DNA from: Prorocentrum cordatum
Lineage: Eukaryota; Sar; Dinophyceae; Prorocentrales; Prorocentraceae
Direction of reading: 5' to 3'
Assembly: GCA_963575745.1 (NCBI GenBank)
Contig: CAUYUJ010020147.1
Coordinates: 12,501-76,500 of the forward strand
Length of the DNA stretch: 64,000 nucleotides
A program made the translations under genes and the position numbers. Below, in pieces: positions 19,171-30,552 of this stretch. The notes beneath the pieces were generated by a model that worked only from the letters and a program-made list of their open reading frames with translations, was not told the origin of the DNA and did no database searches. Numbering within the stretch: the first letter of the stretch is position 1; each line of letters starts with the position of its first letter.

Positions 19171-20451
19171 CCGGGTCCAGACTCTCTCGCTGCAGGCGGC
19201 CTCCTCCTGGAGGGGAGGAGGTTCGAAGGCCCGAGCTTTCGGAGCCGCAGCCTGCACAGTGCTCGACCGGCAGCGCCTGCGGTCGCGGGCGCGGCGGGGC
19301 AGGCCGGTCGGCCGCGCCAGGCACGGGGCGCTCCACCCTTAGAGGGGGGGGTCCGGAAGATGATGTCGCGAAAGGGGGGGGGGTCTGGTTGGCCAGGAGG
19401 GGGGAGTCGAGTATGACGGGGTCCAGAATAATTCGGGCGGGTGGAGAAGAGGGCACGGCAGCCGGCACTAGGAGCAAGAGCGACCCTATAGTCGGCCTTG
19501 GAGGGTGCTCTTGCGTCTTTCGGGGTTGGGCCCTCCGCCTTGGAGTGCCCTCCGCGTGGGGGGTATCTCCACCGGGCCTTGGGCCTCCGGCGAAGGGGCT
19601 CGTCTTCTCGGCCTGCGCTCTTGTGGTAAAGATTGGACTGTGCTCGGGCTTTTGAGCGCCCCCGTCACCAGGGTTGGATCCCCCCGAAGACTCTGGCCAG
19701 AGCGCACTCCGAGAGAGGTCCTCGGTGCGTGTGCTGGTTTTGAGGAGGGGGGGGCCAGATCCCCTCACGCCGTGAACAAGTCACCGCGGATGATGCTTTG
19801 TATCGTTCGGCCTCCAGGAGCCCTTAGAGAGCCAGAAGCGACTCACAACGAGAATCTTGTCTCGCGTATGGGGTTCAGACCTCCTGGGGTCACGTTGTGG
19901 ACAAGATCATGGCATCGTGGTCTGGGGAGGAGGGGAGGAGGGGAAGGGAGGAGAACCTCGATTCTCGCCCCTCCCCAAGGGGGGGTGGCAAGGCTTGCCA
20001 GCCTCCTTCCCTGCCGCTGCTGTGCCCGCCGTCCTTTCCTCTGGCGGTGACGGCGACGAGGAGGAGGACGGCGGGCCGTCCTGGAGGCCTGTTTGGGCCT
20101 TGCTGTCTCGGGCGCGAGTCCGGGGGGGGGGCGTCCTGGACCGCCGTGAACGCTCCGAGGATTGGAAAGGCATGTTCAATTAAGACCTACCAAGGCTGGA
20201 CGGACGGCCATGCGGGACGAGAGCACCAGGGAAAAGCGGCCGTCCAGACGTCGCTGGATGAAATGGGAGGACACGTTGCGACATTATACCACGCAGGCGG
20301 GGTTGCGGCAGTGGGCCCGCGCAGCGGAGAACCGCACTGAGTGGGCGTCACACGCAGAATTTCTTCAGCCATTCGTCGAAGGATGACGCTAGAGATGTTT
20401 TTTTCCGGCGCCCTGCCCCCCCCGCGGGGCCTCTTCGGAGCCAGGACTCTG
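19171..20451. other. Unassigned sequence
   Basis: Overlapping R/P/G-rich frames only. No repeat partner was recognised. Confidence 0.35.
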
Positions 20452-20700
20452 CACTTCACTTCGCTTCACTACCAAGGCTAGAGGGGACGACTGGAGGGCA
20501 GTCCGTGAGGAGGCGGACGGAGCTCGAGCCGTGCCAAGCCAGCCCGAGCCGACCGACCAAGAGCCGAGGACTCTTCACCTCACTTCACTTCACTTCACTA
20601 CCAAGGCCAGAGGCAAACGACCGGAGGGCAGTCCGTGAGGAGGCTGAGCTCGAGCCGTGCCAAGCCAGCCCGAGCCGACCGACCCAGAGCCGAGACCAGT
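20452..20700 (+). repeat. Direct tandem duplication, unit about 127 bp
   Basis: CACTACCAAGGC-AGAGG, GGAGGGCAGTCCGTGAGGAG and CCGTGCCAAGCCAGCCCGAG recur 127 bp apart with few differences, so the duplication looks young. Both units begin with CACTTCACTTC pentamer repeats. Confidence 0.85.
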
Positions 20701-21270
20701 CGAACGTAACGTCGCCAGGTGCCGGCGAGGCCACGAGGCGCGGCGGGGGGAGGACAGGGGGCGGACTTCCCGGGAGGGGGGGGGGGGGGGGCCCGGACCC
20801 CCCCCTCGCGCCGTGCATGCGAGTCGCGGCGACAGGGTCCGGGGGGCCGTTCTCGGCGCCCCCAGGGGGCCCTCGCCGAGCCCCGGGGGCCGTGGGGGAA
20901 AGAGCTCGATCGAGGAGCGCCGACGCGGGGGCAGCGGCGGAGGCCCCTCGCGAGAGAAGGGCGGCGCCGGGGGGGGGGAGAGAGGAGGGAGAGGGTGATC
21001 GAGGATCGAGGGCCAGGCTTCTGCATCTCTTTCGTCGTCTGTCCTCTCTGGGCCACCGGGAGGCTTCTCGTCGCCACGGCTGGATTCCCTTCAAGGTTCT
21101 GGGCAGCAGCAGCGGTCACCTTGAGAACGAGGGCCGATTTTCAAGGGGGGGGGGCGGAGGAGGCAGAGGACGAGGACGAGCGGGAGGATGATGAGGCGGA
21201 GCACCAGGAGATGATCGGAATTTGAGATGATGAGAGGAGGGCTTCCGACTTCGCACCTCTGAGTATCCTA
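20701..21270. other. GC-rich stretch with G runs
   Basis: G run near 20778-20791. A DR-R half-copy lies at 21045-21100 (GGGCCACCGGGAGGCTTCTC-GTCGCCAC). No gene. Confidence 0.4.
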
Positions 21271-21275
21271 GATCC

Positions 21276-21331
21276 TCGACCCTCCTCCTCCTCCTCCTCC
21301 TCCTCCTCCTCCTCCTCCTCCCCATCCTCCC
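21276..21331. repeat. (TCC)n microsatellite
   Basis: Near-perfect TCC repeat. Confidence 0.95.
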
Positions 21332-22411
21332 CATCCTCCTTATCTTCGTCGCGCAGCATCACCATCGCAGTCACCATCACCATCGCCAGCACGAGCCCAC
21401 GAACTGCCGAAGGAGATTGCAAGCTTCAGGGAACTTTGCTCTGAGTTTCCCTTTCATGCCGCCTGCTCTGTTGCCGTTCCCTCGGGTACACCACGCTGCT
21501 CCTCGAGTCAGCGCCAGCAACTGTGGGCCCTGTGGTCCCGTGCTCGCCCTTGGCCGGCACGCGGCTGGTCTGCCCTGCCGGGCTCACCGGCTTGTGCCAT
21601 GCCCGGAAGACGTTCGGATGCTGCGCCGCATGGGGGGCTCTCCTGCCGTGATTTCTTCTCTGTCCTCTGTCCGCCCCCACCTCCCAAGCATGTACAGCCC
21701 AGAGTACATCCCCGATCGTGCGCTGTGTTGCGTGTGTCGCCTGACTGTCTCGGCCGCCGTGATACGCGTAGCATGTGTGTCAGAGCTTATCCGTCCGCTG
21801 CTCTTTGACCTTGCCCGAGGAAGCGGCAAGATGGGGCGAACAGTACGAGCTGCTCGCACCAGGGGATGAGCTGGACGAGCGGGAAAATGCGATCATCATG
21901 ATTACAACCACCATCGTCGTAGTGGTCGGGGTCTCTCGTTAACACTGGAACGGCTGCTTCAGAGGAGGTCAGCATGGCCCCTGGTGAAGGCTGGCACGCA
22001 CGTGTGGAACAGCGTATATCGCCGCGCCGTTTGTTCCAACTCGCGGCCTTACGTTTTGGGGAGGGCGCCACGGCCACTAGGTCAAGCGCCCGAACGCGGT
22101 GGGTTCGCTGTGGATTTGCCGCGATGCCGGCTGCGTCTGCAGAGGCGCGGGGCGCAGGGCTTGCCTTGCGTTTGCCGTGGTGCCGGCGTCGTCCATCTGG
22201 GCGCGTCGAAGACAAACGGCGCGGCGACATACAGGCGTGTGATGAGCTACATCACCACACCATCATCAGCATCATCATTTTTGCTGTAGATCCTGCCTGG
22301 ACTGTTCGTCCCAGCCAATGCATACTCTTGCCGCACTTTGTATGACTTCATCGACTGTTACCTCGTTCATCGGCATCGGTGCGCTGGGGGAATGAAACAT
22401 CCATCGTCTGT
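21332..22411. other. Unassigned sequence
   Basis: A 150-codon open frame (21417-21869, +) has no motif and overlaps three minus-strand frames. Not supported as a gene. Confidence 0.4.
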
Positions 22412-22703
22412 CCTCCTCCTCCTCCTCCTCCTCCTCCTCCTCCTCCTCGCCGTCCTGCTCCTCCTCCTCCTCCTCCTCCTCCTCGTCGTCGTCCTGCTCC
22501 GCGAAGCGAGCCGTCCCTGCTGCCCCGCAGGCGTCGGCCTTCATCCCTTCGTCCGGGCTGCTGCACTACGGGGCCATGGCGACGGTCGGCCCGCAAGACC
22601 CCCGCCCTCCTCCGCCCTCATCTCCTCCTCCCCTCCCCCCCTCCTCCTCCTCCTCCTCCTCCCTCCCTCTCCTCCTCCTCCTCCTCCCTCCTCCTCCTCC
22701 TCC

Positions 22704-22742
<39 letters not shown>

Positions 22743-22812
22743 GTCATCATCTCCTCATCCGTCTCCTCCCTCCTCCCTCCTCCTCCTCCTCCTCCTCCTC
22801 CTCCTCCTCCTG
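22412..22812. repeat. (TCC)n and (ATC)n microsatellite complex
   Basis: TCC at 22412-22492 and 22614-22705, ATC at 22706-22742, TCC again at 22763-22812. The intervening 22493-22613 is unique. Confidence 0.92.
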
Positions 22813-24388
22813 CTCTCCCTCCACTGAGGCGCTTGTTGCTTGGGAGAGTGGCCAGCGTAGCTGGGAGAGTGCTTCTGGCGAGTGGGACGAGGAGATAGAG
22901 CAGTCTGCCAGTTTTCGGCCAGGGGGCGAACGCCCACTCCGTATCATCAGTACCCTCCTCTCCAAAAGAGGCCCACTAGGGCCCAACAACACCCCAAGAA
23001 CGGGGGGGGCACACTACCAGACACGGTAAGCTGTTGTTTGAGCCTGGATCCTCGACCATTGCCTGCCTTTCGGGGGCCCGCTTCGATCCGAGCCATCCTG
23101 TTGGAAATCGACCCTGACGGGCTCGAACCGACTCGATATTCCACGTCGCGAAGATCCGATGCGGCCTGGTGCCTGCAGGGCGCCGTTGTGCAGCCTGGCG
23201 CGGCCGATCCAATCGGATCCGACTCCGTGTCGAGGCGGCCCGATTCGACACACATTTCGGACCGAGCCGATTTCCCGATCTGGCTTACCCTGTTTTCGCT
23301 TCCTGGCGTCTCCGGTCTTGCACAGATGCTGCTGCGTTGGGGCACCGGCCTGGGCACAGTGCACGAGGGCCGCGTACGAACGAGGCTCCCGTGGTCCTTC
23401 GACCATCCCTCTAACAAAGCCTCCCAGCGGCGAGCCCGGGGGGGGGCAGTGAGAGGGGTCAGGCCTCCGCGGCGGGCTCCTCAGAAGCTCTCGCACTGTC
23501 TAAGAGGTTTTCTATTCCTTCTGCGTAAGTGCGGGCAAGGTTTCGGAGGAGGCGAAGAGGACTTGTCAGAAGGCACGAGGGTTTCTGAGACGCCCCGCCG
23601 CCTTCGAGGTATCGCGAGGTTGACATCTCCTCCACTGCGGAAGGACGGCGGAGGCCGGCGGAATTTAGACCGGGGCGGTCTCTCTGGCGGAAGCTGGCGG
23701 AAGGCCTGCGGAAGTTGGCGGGAGTGAAGGGTGCGCCCCAAAAGATGGCAATTTGTTAGGGTCTGGGGCTTCCGGGACCCACCACATAGCCGACGGAGAG
23801 GATCTGCACGGGTGGGGAGCGGATCCAGTCGCCCAGTTCGGCACTTCCACGCCAGGTTGGCTCACCCCCTGCCGTGACCAGTCCCCGGGCAAGATTTCTA
23901 CCCATACCCGCTGCGTCTTGGAATTTCTGTGAAGAGGCACTGCAAGGCCAAGGGGCAGTGGCTGTGGATAAAAGTCTAGCCTCTAGTTTGTTATCCACCT
24001 CCTTTGCGCCTCTGGTTTCCGGAGGAGGGAGCCCGACGTTCCAAGACGGAATGAACATGGATACGAGTCTTGCCCGCACTGTCGCCTCGCGGTCGCCGGG
24101 CCCCGCTCCCGAGCGAGGTCCTGGCTTCCCTGCTGTTCTCCGCGCTCGCGGCGCGGACCGCCGCCACGCCCAGGGAGGCGGCGGATTCCGAGTCGAGCTC
24201 GCCCATGGCCAGTGGGGGCGCGGGGAGGGGCAGCGCGTCAGGAGGGTGTGCAATCTCGAGAGCGTCCCTGGCCTCTGCGATCTTGCCGGCCCAGGGCTCT
24301 CTACACTCTGCACGCCTGTGCGGTACGCCGATGCAGAGCCCTGCGCGCCGCCGCGCCTTCCCCCTCGCCGATTCCCCCCCTCCAAAGT
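22813..24388. other. Unassigned sequence
   Basis: A short GCGGAAG-type tandem lies at 23635-23727. The stretch 23070-23300 is rich in GATCCGA-like words. No gene was recognised. Confidence 0.4.
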
Positions 24389-24750
24389 CAACCTCCTCCT
24401 CCTCCTCCGCCTCCTGCTGCTCCTCCTCCTCCTCCTCCTCCTCCTCCTCCTCCTCCTCCTCCTCCTCCTCCTCCCCCTCCTCCTGGCCGTGCTACCCGGC
24501 GGGGGGGGGAGGCGAGGAGGGGAGAGGCAGGCGGACGAGCGCGCAGGGCGGGAGGCCTGGGCCGGCAGGGCAGGCGGGCAAGAGGGAAGGGGGGCGGGGC
24601 GTGGACGGCAGGAGGAGGAGGAGGAGGAGGAGGAGGAGGAGGAGGAGGAGGAGGAGCAGGGGGAGGAGGAGGAGGAGGAGGAGGAGGGGGAGGAGGAGGA
24701 GGAGGAGGAGGAGGAGGAGGAGGAGGAGGAGGAGGAGGAGGAGGAGGCCC
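24389..24750. repeat. Inverted (TCC)n and (GGA)n pair
   Basis: TCC at 24389-24482 faces GGA at 24609-24748 across a 125-bp GC-rich spacer, so the two tracts are self-complementary over roughly 90 bp. Confidence 0.9.
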
Positions 24751-24773
24751 AGGAGCGGTGCCGATGCCGGTAC

Positions 24774-24823
24774 GTCTGGGAAACCTGGATTGTACCGTAC
24801 AGTCCAGGTTTCCCAGACGGGGT
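24774..24823. repeat. Near-perfect 45-bp palindrome
   Basis: GTCTGGGAAACCTGGA at about 24775 pairs with TCCAGGTTTCCCAGAC ending near 24819. The centre TTGTACCGTACAG continues the symmetry with one mismatch. It abuts the GATGC element at 24836. Confidence 0.85.
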
Positions 24824-24835
24824 CTGAGTAGATGG

Positions 24836-24970
24836 GGTCGGGGGATCGCACCGCATCGCCGATGCATCGGCGGTCCGTCTCGATGCGGAGCCCGATGTTC
24901 TCCGCGCTGGTGTCTCGGAAGCACCGCTCACGTCGCGGATGCACCGGCGATGCGGTGCGATCCTCCGACC
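24836..24970 (+). mobile_element. GATGC-palindrome element, copy 1
   Basis: Ends are a 33-bp inverted repeat with two differences (GGTCGGGGGATCGCACCGCA at the left; the complement ends at CCGACC 24970). Inside is GATGCGGAGCCCGATGTTCT, also present as GTGGAGCCCGAT in copies 2 and 3. Length 135 bp. No ORF. MITE-like by structure. Confidence 0.75.
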
Positions 24971-26159
24971 GCCTCGACTCCGACGCCATATAGGAGGCCT
25001 CTAGCAAGGGCCGCCAGGAGGGTGCTATGTTGTTCGCGACTCGTGACTCCTCATCCTCATCCTCCTGGTCCTCTTCTTCTCCCCCGGGGGGGAGGGCGAC
25101 GCGAGAGCGCGAAGTGGTTCGCGCTTCGCGAAGGGCGAAGCTCAAACATACTTGTCCGTGGGGATCGGCTCAGGCGGGCGTTCCGACGTTTGTGTCGGTT
25201 CCCTGAGGTTTTCCTTTTCCCGGAGCCACCCGCATTATTAGAAGCCCTTTCGTTGGGCGTTTTGGGCTTCACTTCGGCCAAGCTCGCCCATGACCAGCAG
25301 CAGGGGGGAGGACGAGTGCCACGGCGACGACGACCCAGACCTCTTCGCGTCGTGACAATAAACGCTACGGGAAGCTTTCACCTGTTTTTGGCCTCTGGGG
25401 GCCCTCTCTGGGCCCCGTGGCCAGCAAAAACGACCCAGGACTTCGTTTTCATTTTTTTAACCCAAAAAATAAAATAACAAAAAAAACAGTCCAGGGGAAG
25501 AAGCCCAAGCCGGAGGGTCCACGTGGTAAATAGATCTGGACGTCGGAGGCTTCTGATGAACGCCGAGGATAGAGCTGCTTTGGTGGTTTTGGTCTTCTAA
25601 GCATCTCGGCTGGATCCCTCCCGAAAGTTAAATAGTTTCATGTCCGGGTTTTTGAGCCCCGAACGCCTCGTCTGGTACCCGTGCGAGCGACGACCCAGAC
25701 AACGATGAAGGAAGGACGACGACGATGACGACGACCCAGACCCTCTCGCGAGTCGCAATCATGACGGACAGCGTTTGAACATGTTCGGTTTTGGCGGGCA
25801 CTTACTGGGACCCCTGTCTGTCAACACATTGCTCGGGATGAATTGGTCTTGGGATCGGGGTTCGTGACATCAGGGGATCCGCGTTGTGAAACACACATAT
25901 AGGACGACGATGTCGTCTACGTCGCTGTTTCAGATGTGTTCGGGCGTCCTTGGAGGCTCTCGTCGCAACGGCCAGAGGCCCGACGAGGCTCGGAAAACCT
26001 GTCGGCATAGAAACCCGGAGGGCCCCGGACACCGAGGACGACGGCTGCAGACCGCCATGGCCACGACGGACGGCCGCCGACGACGAAGGCCACGACGACG
26101 AGGGCGGTGGCGGCGGCGACGACCACGACCAAGATAACGACGACCACGGCAACAACCGC
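24971..26159. other. Unassigned, with a small direct repeat
   Basis: ACGACGACCCAGACC-CTC-CGCG occurs at 25326-25350 and 25728-25752. A G/C-flanked AT tract is at 25440-25490. No gene. Confidence 0.4.
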
Positions 26160-26335
26160 GGGGGGAGGAGGAGGAGGAGGAGGAGGAGGAGGAGGAGGAG
26201 GAGGAGGAGGAGGAGGAGAGAGGAGGAGGAGGAGGAGGAGGAGGAGGAGGAGGAGGAGGAGGAGGGGAGGAGAGGAGGAGGGAGGAGGGAGGAGGAGGGA
26301 GGAGGAGGAGGAGGAGGAGGAGGAGGAGGAGGACG
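26160..26335. repeat. (GGA)n microsatellite
   Basis: About 175 bp of GGA with GGGA interruptions. Confidence 0.95.
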
Positions 26336-27010
26336 ACGACGGCGGAGGCGGCGGTGGCGCCAGCGGAGGGGCGACCTAGCAGCAGCAGACGAGCAGCCCA
26401 ACCTATAAGCGCCTGAAGTTGAGGGCGATTGGGATAGCAGGTGTCTTCCCTTGGTGCCCCTCTGCTTTCTCCTCCTGCACCCTCGAGAGTCGACCCTCGG
26501 ACCTGTCCTCGAGCGCGTTCCGACTTCGGTTTCGAGGCGGACCCAGCCGTGGCAGGGAAGTTCACCCGTAGGCCCAAAACTGCAAGAAGCTTGCTGAGCC
26601 ACCCCTTCTCCCTCCCCCTGCCCTTGCTTCTCATCCGTCTCCACATGCCCTTCCTCCCCATCCCACCCCACCAGTGACCCCGCAGAAGGTGGGAGGTACT
26701 GTTGCTCCTGGCATGCTTCGCGCTGCTCGGTGCGGGATTTAGTCCGTGCTACTCGCACACCATGGTCGCGATGCACAAGCACGGGGAGCTCAGCTCCAAG
26801 GACCTCCTCCGCTCCCAAACATCGTGCGGATTGATCTGTTCAGTCCTGATATCTTTCATTGCGTTCGGCCCTGGGAGCGTCAATCATGGATCCGGGTCGA
26901 AACCAGGGAAGGACCCGAGACTTCAGTGTGCCCGCCGACTGAAAAATCAATCCGTCGCTTGCACCTCCTTCGTCCCCCGCCCCTTCCCGGAGGTGTTCGA
27001 GGGTTTCTGG
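26336..27010. other. Unassigned sequence
   Basis: No gene or repeat partner recognised. Confidence 0.35.
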
Positions 27011-27216
27011 TCCTTCTCCTCCTCCTCCTCCTCGTCCTCCCGTTTTCCTCCTCCTCCTCCTCCTCCTCCTACTCCTCCTCCTCCTCCTCCTCCTCCTCCT
27101 CCTCCTCCTCCTCCTCCTCCTCTCCTCCTCCTCCCCTCCTCCCCCTCCCCCTCCCCCTCCTCCTCCTCCTCCTCCTCCTCCTCCTCCTTCCTCCTCCTTC
27201 CTCCTCCTTCCTCCTC
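27011..27216. repeat. (TCC)n microsatellite
   Basis: About 200 bp of TCC, with CCTT variants at the 3' end. Inverted relative to the 27688 GGA tract. Confidence 0.95.
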
Positions 27217-27536
27217 CGACTTGTTTTTCGGAGGCCCCCGCGGCCACGGCCGGATGCGCCTCGAGATCGCAGGTGCCCTCCCAGAGGAAGCCGAGGGCTC
27301 CGGTAGGCCTCCTCGGCGTCGCGGCCTCTTTCCGACGTCGTCGACGCTGTCACTCGAAAGAGACAAAGGGCACAGACATACAGTCGGCCCCGATTCGTAG
27401 GTCGACCCTGCCAGCTCAAGGGTGCCCTTGTGTCCTGTGCCTCGCGACACGTGCCTTCTCGCACTCCCGTGGCGATGTGGCCCTCGGAAGGGTCTTGTGT
27501 CCGCGTGTCCTGTCGAATCAAGGCCGACTGTAGACG

Positions 27537-27674
27537 TTCGGAGCTCCGGGCAGATTTCTTGGATCTGCGCCGAAACTGCCTGGCGGCGCCTCTGGCGCCG
27601 CCCCCGGCGCGCTCCGCGCGCCGGCGGGGGGGAGGGTTCCAGCGCAGATCCAAGAAATCCGCGCGGAGCTCCGA
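27537..27674 (+). mobile_element. Foldback family FB-M, copy 4 (both arms)
   Basis: Left arm CGGAGCTCCGGGCAGATTTC-TTGGATCTGCGC (from 27539) and right arm GCGCAGATCCAAGAAATCCG-CGCGGAGCTCCG (ends about 27672) are inverted over 32 bp with two differences. Between them is a nested hairpin GGCGGCGCC-TCT-GGCGCCGCC. No ORF. This copy defines the full family. Confidence 0.8.
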
Positions 27675-27687
27675 AAGCTTATGTTGG

Positions 27688-27762
27688 GAGGAGGAGGAGG
27701 AGGAGGAGGAGGAGGAGGAGGAGGAGGAGGAGGAGGAGGAGGGGGAGGGGGAGGAGGAAGAT
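27688..27762. repeat. (GGA)n between two direct copies of the FB-M right arm
   Basis: GGA tract flanked by AGATCCAAGAAATCCGCGCG-GAGCTCCGAAAGCTTATG (27639-27680) and its near copy at 27760-27800. Confidence 0.9.
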
Positions 27763-27802
27763 CCAAGCAATTCGCGCGGAGCTCCGAAAGTTTATGTCTC
27801 TG
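27760..27802 (+). repeat. FB-M right arm, solitary second copy
   Basis: AGATCCAAGCAATTCGCGCG then GAGCTCCGAAAGTTTATG. Four or so differences from the arm at 27639-27680. Confidence 0.75.
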
Positions 27803-27989
27803 CCGGTTTTTTCTTCGTTTGGTCGTCGGTCCGTCGTCGCAGGTCCTCGGCTGGTACCAGACCTGTGCCAGCCTCGGCATCACTGGCGGCATGTGGCTGC
27901 CCGGAGTGGTGCCCCTGCCGAGCGTGGAGGCGCGCGCCCGGGCCATGGCGACAGCATCGAGCGGATTTCGTTCGGAAAACAAAGGGATG

Positions 27990-28223
27990 TCAGGCAGTGG
28001 CAAAGACTCGTGGCGTGCCTATAGGCCCACCGGACAATGCTCTAATAATGATTTGTGGTCTGCACGAAATGTTCGTAGAACATTTCTGGCCGATATTGTC
28101 TTGTTTTAACATATCGGGTTTATGATCTAAGAGCGTTGCTTTGTGATTCGAACATTTTGGGGTTCTAAGATCACTTCGTGGAAGGCCTTTTTAGGAATGC
28201 CGTGACGGTCGGTCCACGCTCAA
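27990..28223 (+). mobile_element. MITE family TIR43, copy A
   Basis: Diverged 234-bp copy. Left end TCAGGCAGTGGCAAAGACTC; inner GTGCCTATAGGCCCACC; right end GGAATGCCGTGACGGTCGGT then CCACGCTCAA. Inside are palindromic TTCGTAGAACATTTCTGGCC and GTTCTAAGATC words shared with copies C and D. No ORF. Confidence 0.75.
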
Positions 28224-29646
28224 AAAACACCGGGATGGGCGCAGATTGTCCTGGAGAATTTCGTACCGGATTTCGACATGAATTTGTCGTGCGGTCTTTT
28301 ATTGGCCAGGAACGAAGACTACAACAAAAACCCACGTGAACTTCACTCCGTTTTTCACCCGCCTGTTCGTGGATTTGCGAAGGCATAAATCCACGCAAAA
28401 ATCCACTGCCGCACGTCTGCAAGGTCGGTGCAGCTACCAGGGCAGAGGGGGGCAAGCGCGTCCTCCCATCAGGTTCGGGGGCGCTCTTCGCATGATAGGA
28501 GGGCGCTTCGCACTCCGAGATGACATCGGGCGTCACCGGGGGGGGTAGGATGGCGAGCGGCTTGTAGCGTCAAGTTTCGCGCCAGCGCCGTCAAGAAGGA
28601 ATGCATAGGGATAACCAGAGCGAAGGTCAGCAAGAATCGTGACGTTACCTGGGACAGGGAGGGCGGGGCTGCCAGGGCCGTTAACGGCCGCTATCGCGAA
28701 AAAAGAAAAGCGCTCTCATGATACGTGTTCGGGCTTTTCTTGCTCCTATCATGCGTCTCTCCTTGTCTCCCTCCTCCTTCCGACCCTTCTCTTTCCACGC
28801 AGGCGCCGATGCCTCACCGGGGAGGCAACCGAGGACGCTTCTTCGATGGGGCTGCCTGTCGAGCCCCCAGTGTTCGCTGTCTCCAGAGGCGCCGTTCCTC
28901 ACGTGGCGGCCGTTGTTGCGATTTTAAGGCGCCGTGATGCTGGCAGGCCTCGTTGTTCGACGTTTTTGCTGGGCGTTTCGGTGGGCTCCCCTCGGCTTCC
29001 TCGCTGCGGGCTGCTGCGAAGCAGCTGCGCCTCGTCGGGTAGCGTTCCTCGGGCGCCCGGGGCCGTCCAGAGCGGCCACCAGCGGACGACCAGAGCTGCA
29101 TCTGACCCCAAAGACACCGAGGCGCCCAGCGAGGGAGGAAGGATCTGGGCTGCGTGGATATTGTGGATTTGGGGCCAAGAGGTCTCCCAGATTTCACTGC
29201 CCCTTCTTTTTGTTTCGGTGCACTCCCTGCCCCCCCCCTCCGTAGATGCGCTGACGGTGTGTTGGCTCGCGGCGAAGTAGGACATCCAAATGCAGGAAGG
29301 CGTGGCTAAGCGGCTAAGCCAATTGTAGGAACGCGGGGTTCGTGCTCTCCTGCAGCTCGCGGTGTCGTGTTCGTCCGATACACTCGCATACCTGAAATGT
29401 AGGAATCGGTGCGCTTCGCGATGCTCTACACGCTCTTTTGCGAGCGCTCGGTGTCACCACAAGGAGAGATCCCCAACCGCACGCCGTGGACCCGAGCACG
29501 CCGGTGGCGCGGCCTTGGCCCCTCGCCCGCGCGCACGCCGTTGCGGCCAGGAGGCGCCCCCCTCTCCGGGTTGCTGCGCGCGCTCGGCCTCCGGAGGCCG
29601 TTCGTCCGGGGCACCTCGGGAGCCCGGATCCAGGGCGGGAATGGAT
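28224..29646. other. Unassigned sequence
   Basis: Frames up to 213 codons overlap on both strands without any motif. Confidence 0.35.
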
Positions 29647-29795
29647 CCATATATCCACCGCCTGGAGGGCCATTCTTCGGAGACCCGGCAGGCGGTGGCT
29701 AGGGACAGATTCGGACCCCCGGGGGCCGAAAGATATCCATATCCACCGCCCGCTGGGGCACCAGGACGTCGGTTCCCAGGCGGCGGATATGGATA
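29647..29795 (+). mobile_element. Double-hairpin repeat DH, copy 1
   Basis: Hairpin 1: ATATCCACCGCCTGGAGGGC ... GGCAGGCGGTGG. Linker GACAGATTCGGACCCCCGGG-GGCCGAAAG. Hairpin 2: ATATCCACCGCCCGCTGGGG-CACCAGGACGTCGG-TTCCCAGGCGGCGGATATGG. The tail CCCCGCCTCGCA is also kept in other copies. About 150 bp, no coding capacity. Confidence 0.82.
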
Positions 29796-29819
29796 AACCC
29801 CCGCCTCGCACTTGAGACG

Positions 29820-30002
29820 GGGGTCAATGCAGACGGGGGCCAGCCAGAGCGCCAGATCTTGCAGGATCCTGCAGGGCCAGGGGCGCATTGACCCGGGCTT
29901 GCGTGCAGGATCTTGCAGGACTTTGCAGGATCATTCGCATTGACCCGGGTTCGGGTTCATGATTTTGCATGATTTTGCAGGATTCTACGAGGCCTGACTG
30001 AC
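29820..30002 (+). repeat. Minisatellite with GCATTGACCCGGG and TTGCAGGAT units
   Basis: GCATTGACCCGGG begins units near 29885 and 29937, with a CTGACCCGGG variant near 29998. Each is followed by two or three 10-bp CTTGCAGGAT-like words. Period about 52-60 bp. Confidence 0.75.
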
Positions 30003-30066
30003 CCGGGTCTGGATTGCGCCTGGTCAGAAGATCCCCGAGCACCGTTCGGGTGGGAGATAGGTTCCA

Positions 30067-30213
30067 ATCGGGCATGTACTGGAGGAATCTTCAGAAACAG
30101 TCATTCAAATACTCTGGGGACACATGTTTCGACTACGCTTGGCTACTTTTGAATATTTTTGTGGTATTTCTTATTTTTCGTCCAAAGTCCGCCTATAGGG
30201 GGACATGCCCGAC
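30067..30213 (+). mobile_element. PG element (CCCCTGYAGGGG ends), copy 1
   Basis: Eroded left end ATCGGGCATGTACTGGAGG. Inner CTGGGGACA, AATATTTTTG and TTTTTCGTCCAAAGTCC. Right end GCCTATAGGGGGACATGCCCGAC. Shares order with the 46641 and 59716 copies. AT-rich interior, unlike its surroundings. Confidence 0.75.
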
Positions 30214-30552
30214 ATAATGATAGGCTCAGGGAGCGACGCCTCGACCCCAAGTCGCCCACTCGTCGCCGCAACATGGGTTGGATAGCCCACCCCGCCCAGG
30301 AGCTTGAGGTTTCGCCGTCGGGGGCCCATGGCCAATCTAGCGGCGATGCGTCGCCGAGTCCAAGTCTATGGGTTCCCCCCCTGAGCCAGCCCCCTCCTGT
30401 CGTTCTCCCTCGATGTCCTGGCCCAGGGGCCGTCGAAGAGTGGTTGTGGAAGCCCGCCTGGCGGAAGCAAATCATGGTCTCGAAGGTATGTTATCAAGGT
30501 GCTCTTCCGATCCCGGGGCTTCTGGAACGGTGGTGACCCACATTTCGGGAGC
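30214..30552. other. Unassigned sequence
   Basis: No gene or repeat partner recognised. Confidence 0.35.

Noticed and set aside
22338-23029. Membrane-protein-like Leu/Val-rich frames
   Set aside because: Hydrophobic runs are the CTC/TCC repeat read in one phase and not membrane segments.
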